Shown: positions 9,672 to 20,367 of the stretch, one piece after another
Layout of the letters: each line of letters opens with the position of its first letter
Numbering within the stretch: position 1 is the first letter of the stretch
From: Sphingomonas sp. IC-11
GTDB lineage: Bacteria > Pseudomonadota > Alphaproteobacteria > Sphingomonadales > Sphingomonadaceae
Assembly: GCF_021043365.1 (NCBI RefSeq)
Contig: NZ_JAJNDU010000002.1
Coordinates: 372,001 to 436,000, forward strand
DNA length: 64,000 bases
Direction: 5' to 3'
Notes under the pieces: model-generated
Seen by the model: the letters and a program-made list of their open reading frames with translations, nothing else
Told to the model about the DNA's origin: nothing
The model's database searches: none
Program-made: the position numbers and the translations under genes

Positions 9672-11003
9672 ATGACTGCATCAACCACTGCGGCGGACTC
9701 GACGCCCCTGGAGCGTGACGCACGGCTGGTGAATGCGCGCCACAAGGAAATCGCCCCCGGTGAGATCGCGATCGGCGTGATCATCGGCCGCACCAGCGAG
9801 TTCTTCGACTTCTTCGTCTATGCGATCGCGTCGGTCCTCGTGTTTCCGAAGCTGGTGTTCCCTTACGTCGATGCCGTGACGGGGACGCTGTATTCGTTCG
9901 CGATCTTCGCGCTCGCCTTCCTGGCCCGGCCGTTCGGCACCTTGCTGTTCATGTGGATCGACCGCGTTCACGGGCGTGGCACCAAGCTGACCATGGCGCT
10001 GTTCCTGCTGGGCGGATCGACCATGGCGCTGGCGCTGTTGCCCAGCTACGCCCAGGTGGGAACGCTCTCGGCGCTGCTGCTGGCGCTGTTCCGCATCGGC
10101 CAGGGCGTGGCACTGGGTGGCGCATGGGACGGCCTGCCGTCGCTTTTGTCGCTGAACGCACCGGAGGAAAAGCGCGGCTGGTACGCGATGATTCCGCAGC
10201 TTGGCGCGCCGCTGGGCTTGCTGGTGGCATCGTGCCTGTTTGCCTATTTCCTCGCGATCCTGACGCCGGCGGACTTCCTGAGCTGGGGTTGGCGCTATCC
10301 GTTCTTCGTGGTGCTGGCGATCAACGTGGTGGCCCTGTTCGCGCGGCTGCGACTCGTTGCCACCCCGGAGTTCGAGCGCCTGTTCGAAAGCCGGGAGCTT
10401 CAGCCATCGCCCGCCTTCGCCACCATGTTCCGCGAACGGCGTACGATCGTGCTGGGCGCGCTTGCTCCGCTTGCCAGCTTCGCGTTGTTCCACCTCGTCA
10501 CGGTGTTCCCGCTGTCCTGGGTGATCCTGTACGCCGGGGAGGAGCCGGTGCGGTTCCTGGGCATCGAGGCGCTGGGCGCAGTGATCGGCCTGTTGGCGAT
10601 CCTCGCCTCCGGCGTGATCGCGGACCGCGTCGGCCGGCGCGCCGTTCTGGGTGTCTCGGCAGCGCTGATCGCGGTGTACAGCGGCTTTGCGCCTCGGCTG
10701 CTCGGCGCTGGTGAGGTCGGCGAAGCGATTTACATGCTGGGGGGCTTTGCGCTGCTGGGCCTCGCGTTCGGCCAGTCCTCGGGTGCGGTGAACAGCAACT
10801 TCCCGCCGGAGAGCCGCTACACCGGCGCAGCGATCGTCGCCAATGCCGCCTGGGTGATCGGTGCCGGCTTCGCCCCGTTGGTCGCTCTGTTCCTCGCCAG
10901 CCGTTTCGGCCTGTGGTCGGTCGGCCTGTACCTCTTGTCCGGCGCGGTCTGCACGCTGGCGGCGCTGGCGATCAACAAGGAGTTCGGCCGCCGCGCCGCC
11001 TGA
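9672..11003 (+). CDS. MFS transporter, metabolite:H+ symporter (MHS) type
   Basis: A 443-residue protein with 12 predicted membrane helices. GRTSEFFDFFVYA in helix 1 and FLARPFGTLLFMWIDRVHGRGTKL after helix 2 are typical of the MHS branch (shikimate, ProP and citrate-type carriers), as is RIGQGVALGGAWDG. The substrate cannot be read from the sequence. It is transcribed divergently from cyoA and shares a 150-bp promoter region holding a perfect palindrome. A transporter of this group beside cyo genes is a recurring arrangement in alphaproteobacteria. Confidence 0.85.
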   Translation: MTASTTAADSTPLERDARLVNARHKEIAPGEIAIGVIIGRTSEFFDFFVYAIASVLVFPKLVFPYVDAVTGTLYSFAIFALAFLARPFGTLLFMWIDRVHGRGTKLTMALFLLGGSTMALALLPSYAQVGTLSALLLALFRIGQGVALGGAWDGLPSLLSLNAPEEKRGWYAMIPQLGAPLGLLVASCLFAYFLAILTPADFLSWGWRYPFFVVLAINVVALFARLRLVATPEFERLFESRELQPSPAFATMFRERRTIVLGALAPLASFALFHLVTVFPLSWVILYAGEEPVRFLGIEALGAVIGLLAILASGVIADRVGRRAVLGVSAALIAVYSGFAPRLLGAGEVGEAIYMLGGFALLGLAFGQSSGAVNSNFPPESRYTGAAIVANAAWVIGAGFAPLVALFLASRFGLWSVGLYLLSGAVCTLAALAINKEFGRRAA

Positions 11004-11031
11004 GGCGCGGGGTCGCTACCCGCCGCTCAGG
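10999..11031 (+). terminator. Hairpin at the end of the MFS transporter gene, possible terminator
   Basis: CCTGAG at 10999-11004 pairs with CTCAGG at 11026-11031, and an inner GGGT...ACCC pair strengthens the stem. It begins at the stop codon. There is no T-run after it, so intrinsic termination is uncertain. Confidence 0.3.
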
Positions 11032-11229
11032 CGCCGTGTGCGGCGCGTGAGCGGCGACAGGCTTGTGCCGCAGCATTGGGACCGCGCCTGATCGGCGCGA
11101 TTTCTTCTTTATGCTGTGCGGCTGGTAGCCGGTCCACGAAGCTGCCCGACACGCATCCAGGCTGGCACGGTCTTAGCCCGTTGAGAACGCTTGCTTTCGC
11201 CGCGCCAGCGGCTCGGGCTAGCGCGTGGA

Positions 11230-12183
<954 letters not shown>

Positions 12184-12248
12184 AGGTTGCCGGCAGGAGA
12201 ACGGGAGGGGCGCTCCGAAGAGCGTTGGTAGCCCCCGCCGTTCATCAA

Positions 12249-12335
12249 TGGTGCGGTCGAGAAGACTCGAACTTCCACGTCCTTTCGGACACAACGACCT
12301 CAACGTTGCGCGTCTACCAATTCCGCCACGACCGC
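12249..12335 (-). tRNA. tRNA-Leu (anticodon GAG)
   Basis: On the minus strand, an acceptor stem GCGGTCG (12335-12329) pairs with CGACCGC, followed by discriminator A and an encoded CCA (12251-12249). The D-arm, anticodon stem CAACG/CGTTG with loop TTGAGGT (anticodon GAG), a long variable arm and the T-arm GTTCGAGTC are all present. A total of 87 nt with a long variable arm is right for a class II tRNA-Leu. Confidence 0.95.
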
Positions 12336-12507
12336 ACGTGATGTCCGCCGGGCTGGGCCGGCGGCTGGCAGGAGCGCGCCCCTAGCAAGGGTTCCAGGGG
12401 CTGGCAATGGGGCTTTGGTGGTTCTGCGCGAAAAGATTGCGATTTCGCATGTTGGCGCCCGCTTTTGTCCACCCCGGCCGCCAGACGCTCATTCGGCCGG
12501 GCGCCCC

Positions 12508-13368
12508 TTAGTTGCCGTCTTCCCCGACGAAGCTCAATTCCAGCTTCTTGGAACTGGCGGGTACATCCAGCTTGGCCGAATTGAAGTCGATCGCGCTCTT
12601 GGGCGCCAGCGTGCGCTGCTGCGGAATGATCGTCCAGGTGAAGACGATCCGGTTCTGCGCGTCACGCAGGTCTGCGCGGATATCGGGTACCCGCTGGCGC
12701 TCGTTCGACGGGTTCAGCACCTTGCCGCTGACCGCAAACAATTCGCTGCCGTTGCTGATCTCCCGCCGCTCGATCGGATTGTCGATCAGGCGAAGCGGTG
12801 ATTCCTGCGGCCCGAACGACAGGCCGAGCTGCGTCGCAAGGCCGGGAGCGCTGGTCCACAGGATCGCGCCGACGGCGACCAGCATCAGCAATGCCGCCAG
12901 CACCGCCGCGATGGTCCAGCGGCGCGCGGGATTGACGCGGGCGCGCTTGCGAGGCGCGGGGGCGGCGCTCTCCGCGGAAACCGCTGCGGCGGGCGTGGTC
13001 GGCCAGGGAAATGGGTTGACGCTCGCGCCTGCCGTGCCGGGGGCCGCAGCGCTGACGAACGACGCAACCGGAGGCGTCTCCGCTTCGGCAGGGCGCGCCG
13101 CGTCGGAAGTAGCGGACACCGCGCGCTCCACCGCCGCTGATGCGGCTGCGTGTTCGGCTGCCGCCGCCGGGGGCGGCTGGTCAGACGCGTACCCGGCGGG
13201 CGGCGCCATCTCCGATGCGGCGGCGGTGATCGCCTCCACCGCTCGGGCGTCGGGCTCCTGATGCCAGCTGTGCCGGCACTGGGCGCAACGAACCGTCCGC
13301 CCTTCCGCGCTGATCGCGGTATCGGGCACCAGATATCGGGTGCGGCATTCGGGACATTGCAGGATCAT
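12508..13368 (-). CDS. MJ0042-type zinc-ribbon membrane protein with DUF3426-like C-terminus
   Basis: A 286-residue protein. Its first 40 residues form an MJ0042 zinc ribbon (CPECRTRY ... CAQCRHSWH). An Ala/Pro-rich low-complexity linker (45-135), a single membrane helix (about 150-172) and a C-terminal domain of about 100 residues (ISNGSELFAVSGKVLNPSNERQRVPDIRADLRD) of DUF3426 type follow. The zinc ribbon would be cytosolic and the C-terminal beta domain periplasmic. The function is unknown. It is divergent from ftsE, an arrangement seen in other sphingomonads. Confidence 0.85.
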   Translation of the reverse strand: MILQCPECRTRYLVPDTAISAEGRTVRCAQCRHSWHQEPDARAVEAITAAASEMAPPAGYASDQPPPAAAAEHAAASAAVERAVSATSDAARPAEAETPPVASFVSAAAPGTAGASVNPFPWPTTPAAAVSAESAAPAPRKRARVNPARRWTIAAVLAALLMLVAVGAILWTSAPGLATQLGLSFGPQESPLRLIDNPIERREISNGSELFAVSGKVLNPSNERQRVPDIRADLRDAQNRIVFTWTIIPQQRTLAPKSAIDFNSAKLDVPASSKKLELSFVGEDGN

Positions 13369-13523
13369 CGCGGGGCGCTACCGGCGGGTGAACGGAAGGG
13401 CTGAAGCCATCGCGAATCTAAACACGGCCCTTGCGCTGCATGCAAGGGAAGGTTGAAGCATCAAGGTGCATCGTGCGATGGCGCGTGCGGGGCATCAGCG
13501 GGTAAAGGACGAACGGCGCCGCA

Positions 13524-14231
13524 ATGGCGAATATCGTGCAGTTCGAAAATGTGGGGCTGCGCTACGGCAACGGGCCGGAAACGCTGTCCGACATCAGCTT
13601 CGCGCTGGCGCCGGGATCCTTCTATTTCCTGACGGGCGCGAGCGGGGCGGGGAAGACGTCGCTGCTGCGCCTGCTGTACCTCGCGCAGCGCCCTAGTCGC
13701 GGGATCATCCGGCTGTTCGGCGAAGATGCCGTCACCATGCCGCGCGGCCGCCTGCCGGGATTTCGCCGGCGCATTGGCGTGGTCTTTCAGGACTTCCGGC
13801 TGGTCCCGCACCTGTCAGCGGCAGACAATGTCGCACTGCCGCTGCGCATTGCCGGGATGCCGGAGGCGGAGATCGCGGAGCCGGTGAGCGAAATGCTGGC
13901 ATGGGTTGGGCTTGCCGACCAGGCCGATGCGCGGCCGGAGACGCTGTCGGGTGGCGAGCAGCAGCGCGTGGCAATCGCCCGCGCGGTGATTGCACGCCCG
14001 GAGATGCTGGTGGCGGACGAGCCGACCGGCAACGTCGACCCCGAAATGGCCGAGCGATTGCTGCTGCTGTTCGATTCGCTGAATCGGCTTGGGACAACGG
14101 TCGTAGTGGCGACCCACGACATCCATTTGATGCAGCGCGTGTCCGGTGCGCAGATGATGCGGCTGGTGAAGGGGCGCCTGCAGGATCCGACCGGTACCCT
14201 GCGGCACCCGCCGGCTCGGGAGCCGGCATGA
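13524..14231 (+). CDS. ftsE: Cell division ATP-binding protein FtsE
   Basis: A 235-residue ABC ATPase with Walker A GASGAGKTS, the Q-loop segment VVFQDFRLVPHLSA, signature LSGGEQQRV and Walker B MLVADEPTGN. The order and spacing are those of FtsE (E. coli 222 residues). With FtsX it couples divisome state to activation of cell-wall amidases through EnvC-like proteins. The gene ends in a 4-nt overlap with ftsX. Confidence 0.93.
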   Translation: MANIVQFENVGLRYGNGPETLSDISFALAPGSFYFLTGASGAGKTSLLRLLYLAQRPSRGIIRLFGEDAVTMPRGRLPGFRRRIGVVFQDFRLVPHLSAADNVALPLRIAGMPEAEIAEPVSEMLAWVGLADQADARPETLSGGEQQRVAIARAVIARPEMLVADEPTGNVDPEMAERLLLLFDSLNRLGTTVVVATHDIHLMQRVSGAQMMRLVKGRLQDPTGTLRHPPAREPA

Positions 14232-15124
14232 ACCGCGTCGTGATGACCCGGGCAGAGCGTACGCGCCGCGTGCTGGACGAAGCGCGCGGGGTGCGGGCGA
14301 TGGTGTGGATCATCGCGATCATGCTGTTCCTGACCGTGCTGGGCGCGGCGCTGGGGCTGGCGACCCGCAATGCGGCCGATGCGCTGGAAAACCAGCTGGT
14401 TGGCCGCGCAACGGTGCAAGTGGTGGCGAGCGATCCCAAACGCCAGGAAGCGGAGGCGGCGCGAGCGCTGGCAGCGATGCGCGGGCTCCCGGAGGTTCGC
14501 AGCGCCGAGCCGGTGGATCGCGACGAGCTGGCAGCGTTGCTGCGGCCATGGCTGGGCGACGACAGCGCCGATGCCGACCTGCCCGTGCCGGCCATGATCG
14601 ATCTTGAGCTGGCGACGGAGGGACCGGCCGCATTGTCGCGGGTTCGCGCCGCGCTGAACCGGGTTGCACCCGCAGCCCGCGTTGACGCACAGGAAGCGTG
14701 GATGGCCCCTGTTGCCGACTTCCTCGATCTGGTGGTGCTGATCGCGCTGGTGCTGGTGGTCCTTCTGGCCACCGCCACGGCTGCGGTTGTCGTGCTCGCG
14801 GCGCGAGCAGGCTTGGATGCCCATCGGCACACCATCGAAGTGATGCACATGCTTGGTTCAACCGATGTGCAGGTCGCGCGCCTGTTCCAGCGGAGGATCG
14901 CCCGCGACGCCGGCGTCGGGGCCGCGATCGGCAGCCTTGCGGCTATCGCGATGCTGTTGCTGGTCAGTGCGCAGGCGACGGAGCTTGGATCGGAGTTGCT
15001 GGGGCAGGCGAGCCTTGGACCATCGGGCTGGGCGATGTTGGGGATGCTGCCGATCGCTTTCGTGCTGCTCGCGGCGCTGGCAGCACGCTTCACCATCACC
15101 CGCGCGCTGGAATCCGTGCTGTGA
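14228..15124 (+). CDS. ftsX: Cell division protein FtsX
   Basis: A 298-residue membrane protein with four predicted helices: one at residues 24-46, then a periplasmic loop of about 120 residues, then three helices from about residue 165. The IEVMHMLGSTDVQVARLFQRR segment is the conserved FtsX cytoplasmic motif. The start ATG at 14228 overlaps the ftsE stop (ATGA). Together they form the FtsEX complex. Confidence 0.92.
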   Translation: MNRVVMTRAERTRRVLDEARGVRAMVWIIAIMLFLTVLGAALGLATRNAADALENQLVGRATVQVVASDPKRQEAEAARALAAMRGLPEVRSAEPVDRDELAALLRPWLGDDSADADLPVPAMIDLELATEGPAALSRVRAALNRVAPAARVDAQEAWMAPVADFLDLVVLIALVLVVLLATATAAVVVLAARAGLDAHRHTIEVMHMLGSTDVQVARLFQRRIARDAGVGAAIGSLAAIAMLLLVSAQATELGSELLGQASLGPSGWAMLGMLPIAFVLLAALAARFTITRALESVL

Positions 15125-15654
15125 TCGCGCGGCTGATCGGACTGGTGGCCGTTGCCTGGAGCCTGGGCTTTGCCGCTTTCATGCTGACGCTGGCCCAGCC
15201 TGCTGATCCGCAGCTGACCACCGACGCCATCGTGGTGCCCACCGGCGGGCCCGGCCGGATCCCGCGCGGGCTGGCGCTGATCGAGGGCAAGCGAGCGAAG
15301 CGGATGCTGGTTACGGGCGTCGCCACCGGATTGCGCAAGGCGGATCTGGCAGCGGCAAACGGCCATGAAGCGGCGATCGCTTGCTGCGTCGATTTGGGGC
15401 GCGAGGCGGTGGATACCCGCTCCAACGCCGAAGAGACCGCGCGCTGGATGCGCGAGCATGGGTACAAATCCGTGCGCCTGGTGACATCCGACTGGCACAT
15501 GGCCCGCGCGCGCATGGAACTGGGCGCGACTCTGGACAGCGACGTCCGCATTTATCGCGACGGCGTTCCAGCGGAGCAGCGTCTAGGACGGCTGGTGAAC
15601 GAGTATAACAAGCTGATCCTGCGCCGGATCGCGTTGTGGGCGGGAATTGGCTGA
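15121..15654 (+). CDS. YdcF/ElyC-like DUF218 membrane-anchored protein
   Basis: A 177-residue protein with an N-terminal membrane helix (residues 4-24) and a DUF218 fold. Motifs include DAIVVPTGGPGR, LVTGVATG, DTRSNAEETARWM and VRLVTSDWHMARARM. The start is a GTG at 15121 overlapping the ftsX stop by 4 nt. DUF218 proteins (SanA, ElyC, YdcF) act in envelope biogenesis but their chemistry is not settled. Position between ftsX and plsC suggests an envelope role. Confidence 0.85.
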   Translation: MIARLIGLVAVAWSLGFAAFMLTLAQPADPQLTTDAIVVPTGGPGRIPRGLALIEGKRAKRMLVTGVATGLRKADLAAANGHEAAIACCVDLGREAVDTRSNAEETARWMREHGYKSVRLVTSDWHMARARMELGATLDSDVRIYRDGVPAEQRLGRLVNEYNKLILRRIALWAGIG

Positions 15655-16352
15655 TGTTGAACTGGCTGCGATCGATCATCTACCAGATCGTCTTCTACAC
15701 CGGATCGGTGCCCATCGTATTGGGCGTTGCACCGGCCGCGCTCTTTGGTGAGCGGACGGTTATCCATCACGCGCATCGCTGGGCGCGTTTCCAGCGCTGG
15801 GCCGCGCGCCACATCCTTGGCATCACGACCCGAGTGGAAGGAACGGTGCCCGAGGGGCAGTTCCTGTTCGTGGCCAAGCACCAGGCGATGTACGAAACCA
15901 CTGAGCTGCAGCTGATCCTGGGCGGGCCGGCAATGGTGCTCAAGCGTGAGCTGGCGCAGATCCCGGTGTGGGGCTGGGCGACGCGCAAGTACGGATCCAT
16001 GGCGGTTGATCGCGAAGCGTCTGCCAAGGCCTTGCGCCAGTTGATGGCCGAAGGCGCCGCGCTACGTGCAAGGGGGCGTTCGGTGATCGTTTATCCCGAG
16101 GGAACGCGCGTTGCGCCCGGGGAAACGCCGCCACTGCGATCAGGCTTTGCCGGGCTGTACAAGGCGCTGAACCTGCCTGTGGTGCCAATCGCGCTGGACA
16201 GCGGGCGTTTCCTGCCCCGGAAGGGGGCCAAGCGGCCTGGCGTGGTCACGATGCGGATCGGCGAACCCATCCCGCCGGGGCTGCCGCGTCGCGAAGTCGA
16301 GCAGCGGGTTTGGGAAGCGATCAACGCGCTGGAGCTGGAACGCGCGCGCTGA
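15654..16352 (+). CDS. plsC: 1-acyl-sn-glycerol-3-phosphate acyltransferase
   Basis: A 232-residue PlsC-family protein with an N-terminal membrane segment (about residues 8-32). The acyltransferase block I reads KHQAMYE, with Glu in place of the Asp of HX4D, as in several proteobacterial PlsC proteins. Block III is YPEGTR and block IV VVPIALDSG. It makes phosphatidic acid from lysophosphatidic acid at the inner membrane. The ATG at 15654 shares one base with the preceding stop codon, so it is coupled to ftsE-ftsX-DUF218. It is convergent with tyrA. Confidence 0.9.
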   Translation: MLNWLRSIIYQIVFYTGSVPIVLGVAPAALFGERTVIHHAHRWARFQRWAARHILGITTRVEGTVPEGQFLFVAKHQAMYETTELQLILGGPAMVLKRELAQIPVWGWATRKYGSMAVDREASAKALRQLMAEGAALRARGRSVIVYPEGTRVAPGETPPLRSGFAGLYKALNLPVVPIALDSGRFLPRKGAKRPGVVTMRIGEPIPPGLPRREVEQRVWEAINALELERAR

Positions 16353-16403
16353 TCGTCCGGTATGGCGATGCGGTCGTAGAGAGAGCCGCAGACGGAAAGG
16401 CGA

Positions 16404-17312
16404 TCAGTCGTGCTTGCGGCCGAAGTCCGCCGCCGCATCGTCCTGCCCCTGATCGACGATCGAGCGACGGATCGTGCGGGTACGGGAAAACAGATCAAAC
16501 AACGTGTCGCCATCATCCCAGCGGATCGCCCGCTGAAGGTGCGAAAGGTCTTCGCTGAAGCGCTGAAGCATTTCCAGCACGGCTTCCTTGTTGGCGAGGA
16601 ACACGTCGCGCCACATCGTCGGATCTGAAGCCGCAATACGCGTGAAATCGCGAAAGCCGCCGGCGGAAAACTTGATCACTTCGGACTGGGTGACCTCAGC
16701 GAGGTCGTTCGCCGTGCCGACGATGGTATAGGCAATGAGGTGCGGCAGGTGGCTGGTCACGGCCAGCACGCGATCGTGATGATCGGGCGCCATGATTTCC
16801 ACCATGCTGCCCAGCCGTCGCCAGAATTCGGCAACCCGCTCCGTTGCGACGGGGTCACCGTCCGCGACGGGGGTGACGATGCACCAGCGGCGATGGAACA
16901 GGCTGGCGAACCCGGCCTCCGGCCCGCTCTGCTCAGTGCCTGCAACGGGGTGTGCCGGAACGATGGTCCTGCCCGGCAGAGCCGATGTCAGCGCCCTGAC
17001 GACCTCGGCCTTGCAGCTGCCGACATCGCTGACGATCGCATCGGCGGGCAGGTCAGCGGCCATCTCGATCGCGACGGCCCCCATCGCACCGACCGGAACG
17101 CACAGGATCACCAGTTCCGCATCGGTCACGGCAGCGCCGACTGTGTCGGTCACATCGTCGACGATCCCCAGCCGGTCCGCACGAGCGCGCACGTCGGCGT
17201 CTGCATCATGGCCCGTCAAGCGAACGGTCGGCATGTGCTGCCGCACCGCACGCGCAACGGAGGAGCCGATCAGGCCAAGGCCGACGATGGTGACGCGGGC
17301 GAAAGGAAGCAT
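16404..17312 (-). CDS. tyrA: Prephenate/arogenate dehydrogenase (TyrA family)
   Basis: A 302-residue enzyme with an N-terminal Rossmann motif VTIVGLGLIGSSVARA, then LVILCVPVGAMG. The conserved catalytic-region motifs PAHPVAGTEQSGP and HDRVLAVTSHLPHLIAY (catalytic His) are present. It oxidatively decarboxylates prephenate or arogenate in tyrosine synthesis. It follows hisC on the same strand with a 56-nt gap; the two probably form an operon, since alphaproteobacterial HisC often also acts on aromatic substrates. Confidence 0.93.
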   Translation of the reverse strand: MLPFARVTIVGLGLIGSSVARAVRQHMPTVRLTGHDADADVRARADRLGIVDDVTDTVGAAVTDAELVILCVPVGAMGAVAIEMAADLPADAIVSDVGSCKAEVVRALTSALPGRTIVPAHPVAGTEQSGPEAGFASLFHRRWCIVTPVADGDPVATERVAEFWRRLGSMVEIMAPDHHDRVLAVTSHLPHLIAYTIVGTANDLAEVTQSEVIKFSAGGFRDFTRIAASDPTMWRDVFLANKEAVLEMLQRFSEDLSHLQRAIRWDDGDTLFDLFSRTRTIRRSIVDQGQDDAAADFGRKHD

Positions 17313-17368
17313 GTCGATTTGTGCCTAGTGCCTGTGTGCCGTCGCGCTTCGGGAAGCGCGACGGCCGA

Positions 17369-18466
17369 TCACGCCGCGCCCGTCATCTGGCGAAGGGCGG
17401 CAATGACGCCCTTGGTTTCATCTTCGGTGCCGATGGTGATGCGCAGCCCGTGCGGCAGACCCTGGCCCGGCAGCCACCGGACGATATAGCCCGCGTCCAT
17501 CAGGCCCTTGTACGCTGCCTCTGCCGTCAGATCGCCTTCGAACACGACCAGGACGAAATTGGCCTGGCTGGGAATGGCCCGCAGGCCAGCGTTGCCCAGC
17601 TTGGCGATCTCATCCGAGAACCACGCCCGCCACTTGGCATTGTGTGCGGCCGTGTTGGCGACGAAATCGGTATCGCCCAGCGCCGCCACTGCGGCAGCGG
17701 TGCCGGCAATGGTGATCGAAAAGGGCAGGCGGATCCGGTGCATCGCCTCGATGATCGCGGGCGCCCCATAGCCCCAGCCGATCCGCTCCGCCGCAAGGCC
17801 GTACATCTTGGAAAATGTGCGGGTGACGAGCACGTTGGAAGCAGAAGCCGCCAAGGCCATTCCACCATCGTCGTCGCCGCCGTCGATATATTCGGCGTAG
17901 GCGTGATCGAGCACCAGCAGGATGTCGTCGCGAAGCCCGGCGTGCAGCCGCTCGATCTCAGCACGGGGCGCATAGGTGCCGGTGGGGTTGTTTGGATTGG
18001 CGACGAATACAACGCGCGTGCGATCCGTCACGGCGGCAAGAATGGCGTCGACATCCGTTGCATAGTCCGCGTCCGGCGCGATCACCGGGGTCGCACCGAC
18101 ACGGCGAATGGCGATCGGATACACTGCGAAGCCATATTTCACGAAAATCGCTTCGTCGCCCGGCCCGGCAAAGGCGCCGGCGGCGAGATGCAGCACCTCG
18201 TCCGAGCCATTGCCATAGATGATCCGGGTGGGATCGAGCCCGTGCTTGGCGGCAAGCGCGTCGCGCAGCTCATTCGCGCTGGCGTCCGGATAGCGTTCGA
18301 GGTTGTTCGCGGCAGCGGCGAATGCCGCGCGCGCCTTGGGGCTGGTGCCGAGCGGATTCTCGTTAGACGAAAGCTTGGCGACCTTTCGCCCGTCGTCAGT
18401 CGTCGACCGCCCAGGCACATAAGGGGCGATGTCCATGATCCATGGTTTGGGAACGGGTCCAGTCAT
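17369..18466 (-). CDS. hisC: Histidinol-phosphate aminotransferase
   Basis: A 365-residue PLP enzyme of fold type I. The segments [42 protein letters not shown] and [16 protein letters not shown] (PLP lysine in SKMYGLA) match HisC. The start at 18466 (MTGPVPKPW) fits the family; an upstream in-frame extension was rejected. It converts imidazole acetol phosphate to histidinol phosphate and may also serve aromatic amino acid transamination beside tyrA. It is divergent from metX. Confidence 0.93.
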   Translation of the reverse strand: MTGPVPKPWIMDIAPYVPGRSTTDDGRKVAKLSSNENPLGTSPKARAAFAAAANNLERYPDASANELRDALAAKHGLDPTRIIYGNGSDEVLHLAAGAFAGPGDEAIFVKYGFAVYPIAIRRVGATPVIAPDADYATDVDAILAAVTDRTRVVFVANPNNPTGTYAPRAEIERLHAGLRDDILLVLDHAYAEYIDGGDDDGGMALAASASNVLVTRTFSKMYGLAAERIGWGYGAPAIIEAMHRIRLPFSITIAGTAAAVAALGDTDFVANTAAHNAKWRAWFSDEIAKLGNAGLRAIPSQANFVLVVFEGDLTAEAAYKGLMDAGYIVRWLPGQGLPHGLRITIGTEDETKGVIAALRQMTGAA

Positions 18467-18629
18467 GGAGCGGGCGCATAGCGGGGGGCGACAAGGGTTG
18501 GCAACGGCGCGGATTTGGCCGCGCGGGGTCAAAGCGGCGCCAAGTTGGGCGCCGCGAGCGGGCGGGAAGGCGCAGCGCGGCGCAGATGCACCGCTTCCCC
18601 CATCGGCAACACGATGCTAGCGCACACCC

Positions 18630-19748
18630 ATGTCCGCCGACGACCAGCGTTTCGGTCTCCAGCGCCACGTTATCCTGCCAGGCCCGCTGCCGCTAGACGG
18701 CGGGGGGCGGCTTGCGCCGGTCGAGATCGCCTATGAAACCTATGGTACGCTTGCGCCCGATCGCAGCAATGCCGTTCTGATCTGCCACGCGCTGACCATG
18801 GATCAGCATGTCGCGGGCGCCAACCCGAGAACCGGAAAGCAGGGTTGGTGGACGCAGATGGTGGGACCGGGGCGACCTGTGGACACCGATCGGTTCTTCG
18901 TGGTCTGCGCCAACGTGATCGGCAGCTGCATGGGATCATCCGGCCCCGCGACCGTGAATCCCGTGACCGGCAAGCCTTTTGGCATGGGCTTTCCCGTGAT
19001 CACCATTCGCGACATGGTGCGCGCGCAGGCGCTGTTACTCGATTATCTCGGCATCGAACGGCTGAAGGCGGTGATCGGCGGATCGATGGGCGGGATGCAA
19101 GCGCTGAGCTGGCCCGCGACCTTCCCGGAGCGGGTGGAGGCGGTCGTCGTCATCGCATCGGCCGCCCGCCATTCGGCCCAGAACATCGCTTTCCACGAGG
19201 TGGGGCGGCAAGCCGTCATGGCGGACCCCAACTGGCGCGGCGGGGATTATTACGGGCATGACGTGCCAGCGGCGGGCCTGGCAGTTGCGCGGATGGCGGC
19301 GCACATCACCTATCTTTCCGAAGCCGGCCTGACCGAAAAGTTCGGCCGCCGGCTGCAGGCGCGTGAGGCCAAGAGCTTCGGCTTCGACGCCGATTTCCAG
19401 GTCGAAAGCTATCTGCGATACCAAGGCATCGCCTTTGTCGATCGCTTCGACGCCAATTCCTATCTCTATATCACCCGCGCGATGGACTATTTCGATCTGG
19501 CAGAGGAGCATGGCGGCCTGCTCGCCAATGCCTTCCGCGAGACTCGCGCCCGCTTCGCGCTGATCAGCTTCGACACTGATTGGCTTTACCCCACCCGCGA
19601 GTCGCGCAGCATCGTGCAGGCGCTCAATGCTGCGGGCGCCCCGGTGAGCTTCGTGGAGCTGTCCAGCCCCTATGGCCACGACGCCTTCCTGCTCGATTCG
19701 CCGGAGATGAACCGAGTCGTCGCCGGCTTCATGGGAACCGCATCATGA
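18630..19748 (+). CDS. metX: Homoserine O-acetyltransferase (MetX)
   Basis: A 372-residue alpha/beta-hydrolase-fold acyltransferase. The nucleophile elbow is [10 protein letters not shown], and the acid and histidine parts of the triad lie in SFDTDWLYP and PYGHDAFLL. The N-terminal [11 protein letters not shown] and [12 protein letters not shown] segments are typical. Whether it uses acetyl- or succinyl-CoA cannot be read with certainty. It acylates homoserine in methionine synthesis. It overlaps metW by 4 nt. Confidence 0.93.
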   Translation: MSADDQRFGLQRHVILPGPLPLDGGGRLAPVEIAYETYGTLAPDRSNAVLICHALTMDQHVAGANPRTGKQGWWTQMVGPGRPVDTDRFFVVCANVIGSCMGSSGPATVNPVTGKPFGMGFPVITIRDMVRAQALLLDYLGIERLKAVIGGSMGGMQALSWPATFPERVEAVVVIASAARHSAQNIAFHEVGRQAVMADPNWRGGDYYGHDVPAAGLAVARMAAHITYLSEAGLTEKFGRRLQAREAKSFGFDADFQVESYLRYQGIAFVDRFDANSYLYITRAMDYFDLAEEHGGLLANAFRETRARFALISFDTDWLYPTRESRSIVQALNAAGAPVSFVELSSPYGHDAFLLDSPEMNRVVAGFMGTAS

Positions 19749-20344
19749 CCCTGCGCGCGGACCTCACGATCATTGCCGATCATGTCGCGGCGGGCAGCCG
19801 CGTGCTTGACGTGGGCTGCGGCGACGGCGCGCTGATGGCGGCCCTGCGCGATTCCAAGCAGGCGGACGCGCGTGGACTGGAACTGGACCCCCGCAACGTT
19901 GCCGCGGCGGTCGGCCGCGGGCTCAGCGTGATCCAGGGCGATGCCGACACCGATCTCGCCGGCTATCCCGATGCCAGCTTCGATTACGCGATCCTCAGCC
20001 AGACCTTGCAGACCTGTCGCGCGCCCGACGCGGTGCTCGGCCAGTTGCTGAGGATCGGGCAGCGCGCTTTCGTCAGCTTTCCCAATTTCGCGCACTGGCG
20101 CGTGCGTTTGTCACTGTTGTGGGGTGGACGGATGCCGGTAACCCGGCTGTTGCCCGAACGCTGGTATGACACGCCCAACATTCACCACCTGACCGTGGAC
20201 GATTTCCGCGCGCATCTGCGCGAGCGCGGCATTGCGGTGGAGGGGGCCTGGTTCCTTTCGGGCGACAAGCAGACCAGATCGGCCGCGGCCAATTTTCTCG
20301 CGGAACATGCAATTTTTCTGCTTCGTGGAACCGATAGGCCGTAA
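19745..20344 (+). CDS. metW: Methionine biosynthesis protein MetW
   Basis: A 199-residue class I SAM-methyltransferase-like protein with motif [12 protein letters not shown] and the MetW-specific run [21 protein letters not shown]...[12 protein letters not shown] and [12 protein letters not shown]. MetW partners MetX and improves homoserine acylation in several bacteria. The start at 19745 overlaps the metX stop (ATGA). The 3' end of the gene also contains a candidate EcfG-type promoter for the downstream receiver gene. Confidence 0.92.
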   Translation: MTLRADLTIIADHVAAGSRVLDVGCGDGALMAALRDSKQADARGLELDPRNVAAAVGRGLSVIQGDADTDLAGYPDASFDYAILSQTLQTCRAPDAVLGQLLRIGQRAFVSFPNFAHWRVRLSLLWGGRMPVTRLLPERWYDTPNIHHLTVDDFRAHLRERGIAVEGAWFLSGDKQTRSAAANFLAEHAIFLLRGTDRP

Positions 20345-20352
20345 TCAGTGTT
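20327..20352 (+). promoter_or_regulatory. Candidate EcfG (general stress) promoter for the receiver gene
   Basis: GGAAC at 20327-20331 is followed by 17 nt and TGTT at 20349-20352, close to the alphaproteobacterial EcfG consensus GGAAC-N16/17-CGTT. It lies 16 bp before the ATG of the single-domain receiver. One -10 base deviates, so this is a candidate only. Confidence 0.4.
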
Positions 20353-20367
20353 GCACGGCAACATATC

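Noticed and set aside
13732..15498. A 588-codon open frame on the minus strand opposite ftsE-ftsX
   Set aside because: It is antisense to two well-supported genes and its product is Ser/Ala/Arg-rich without recognisable motifs.
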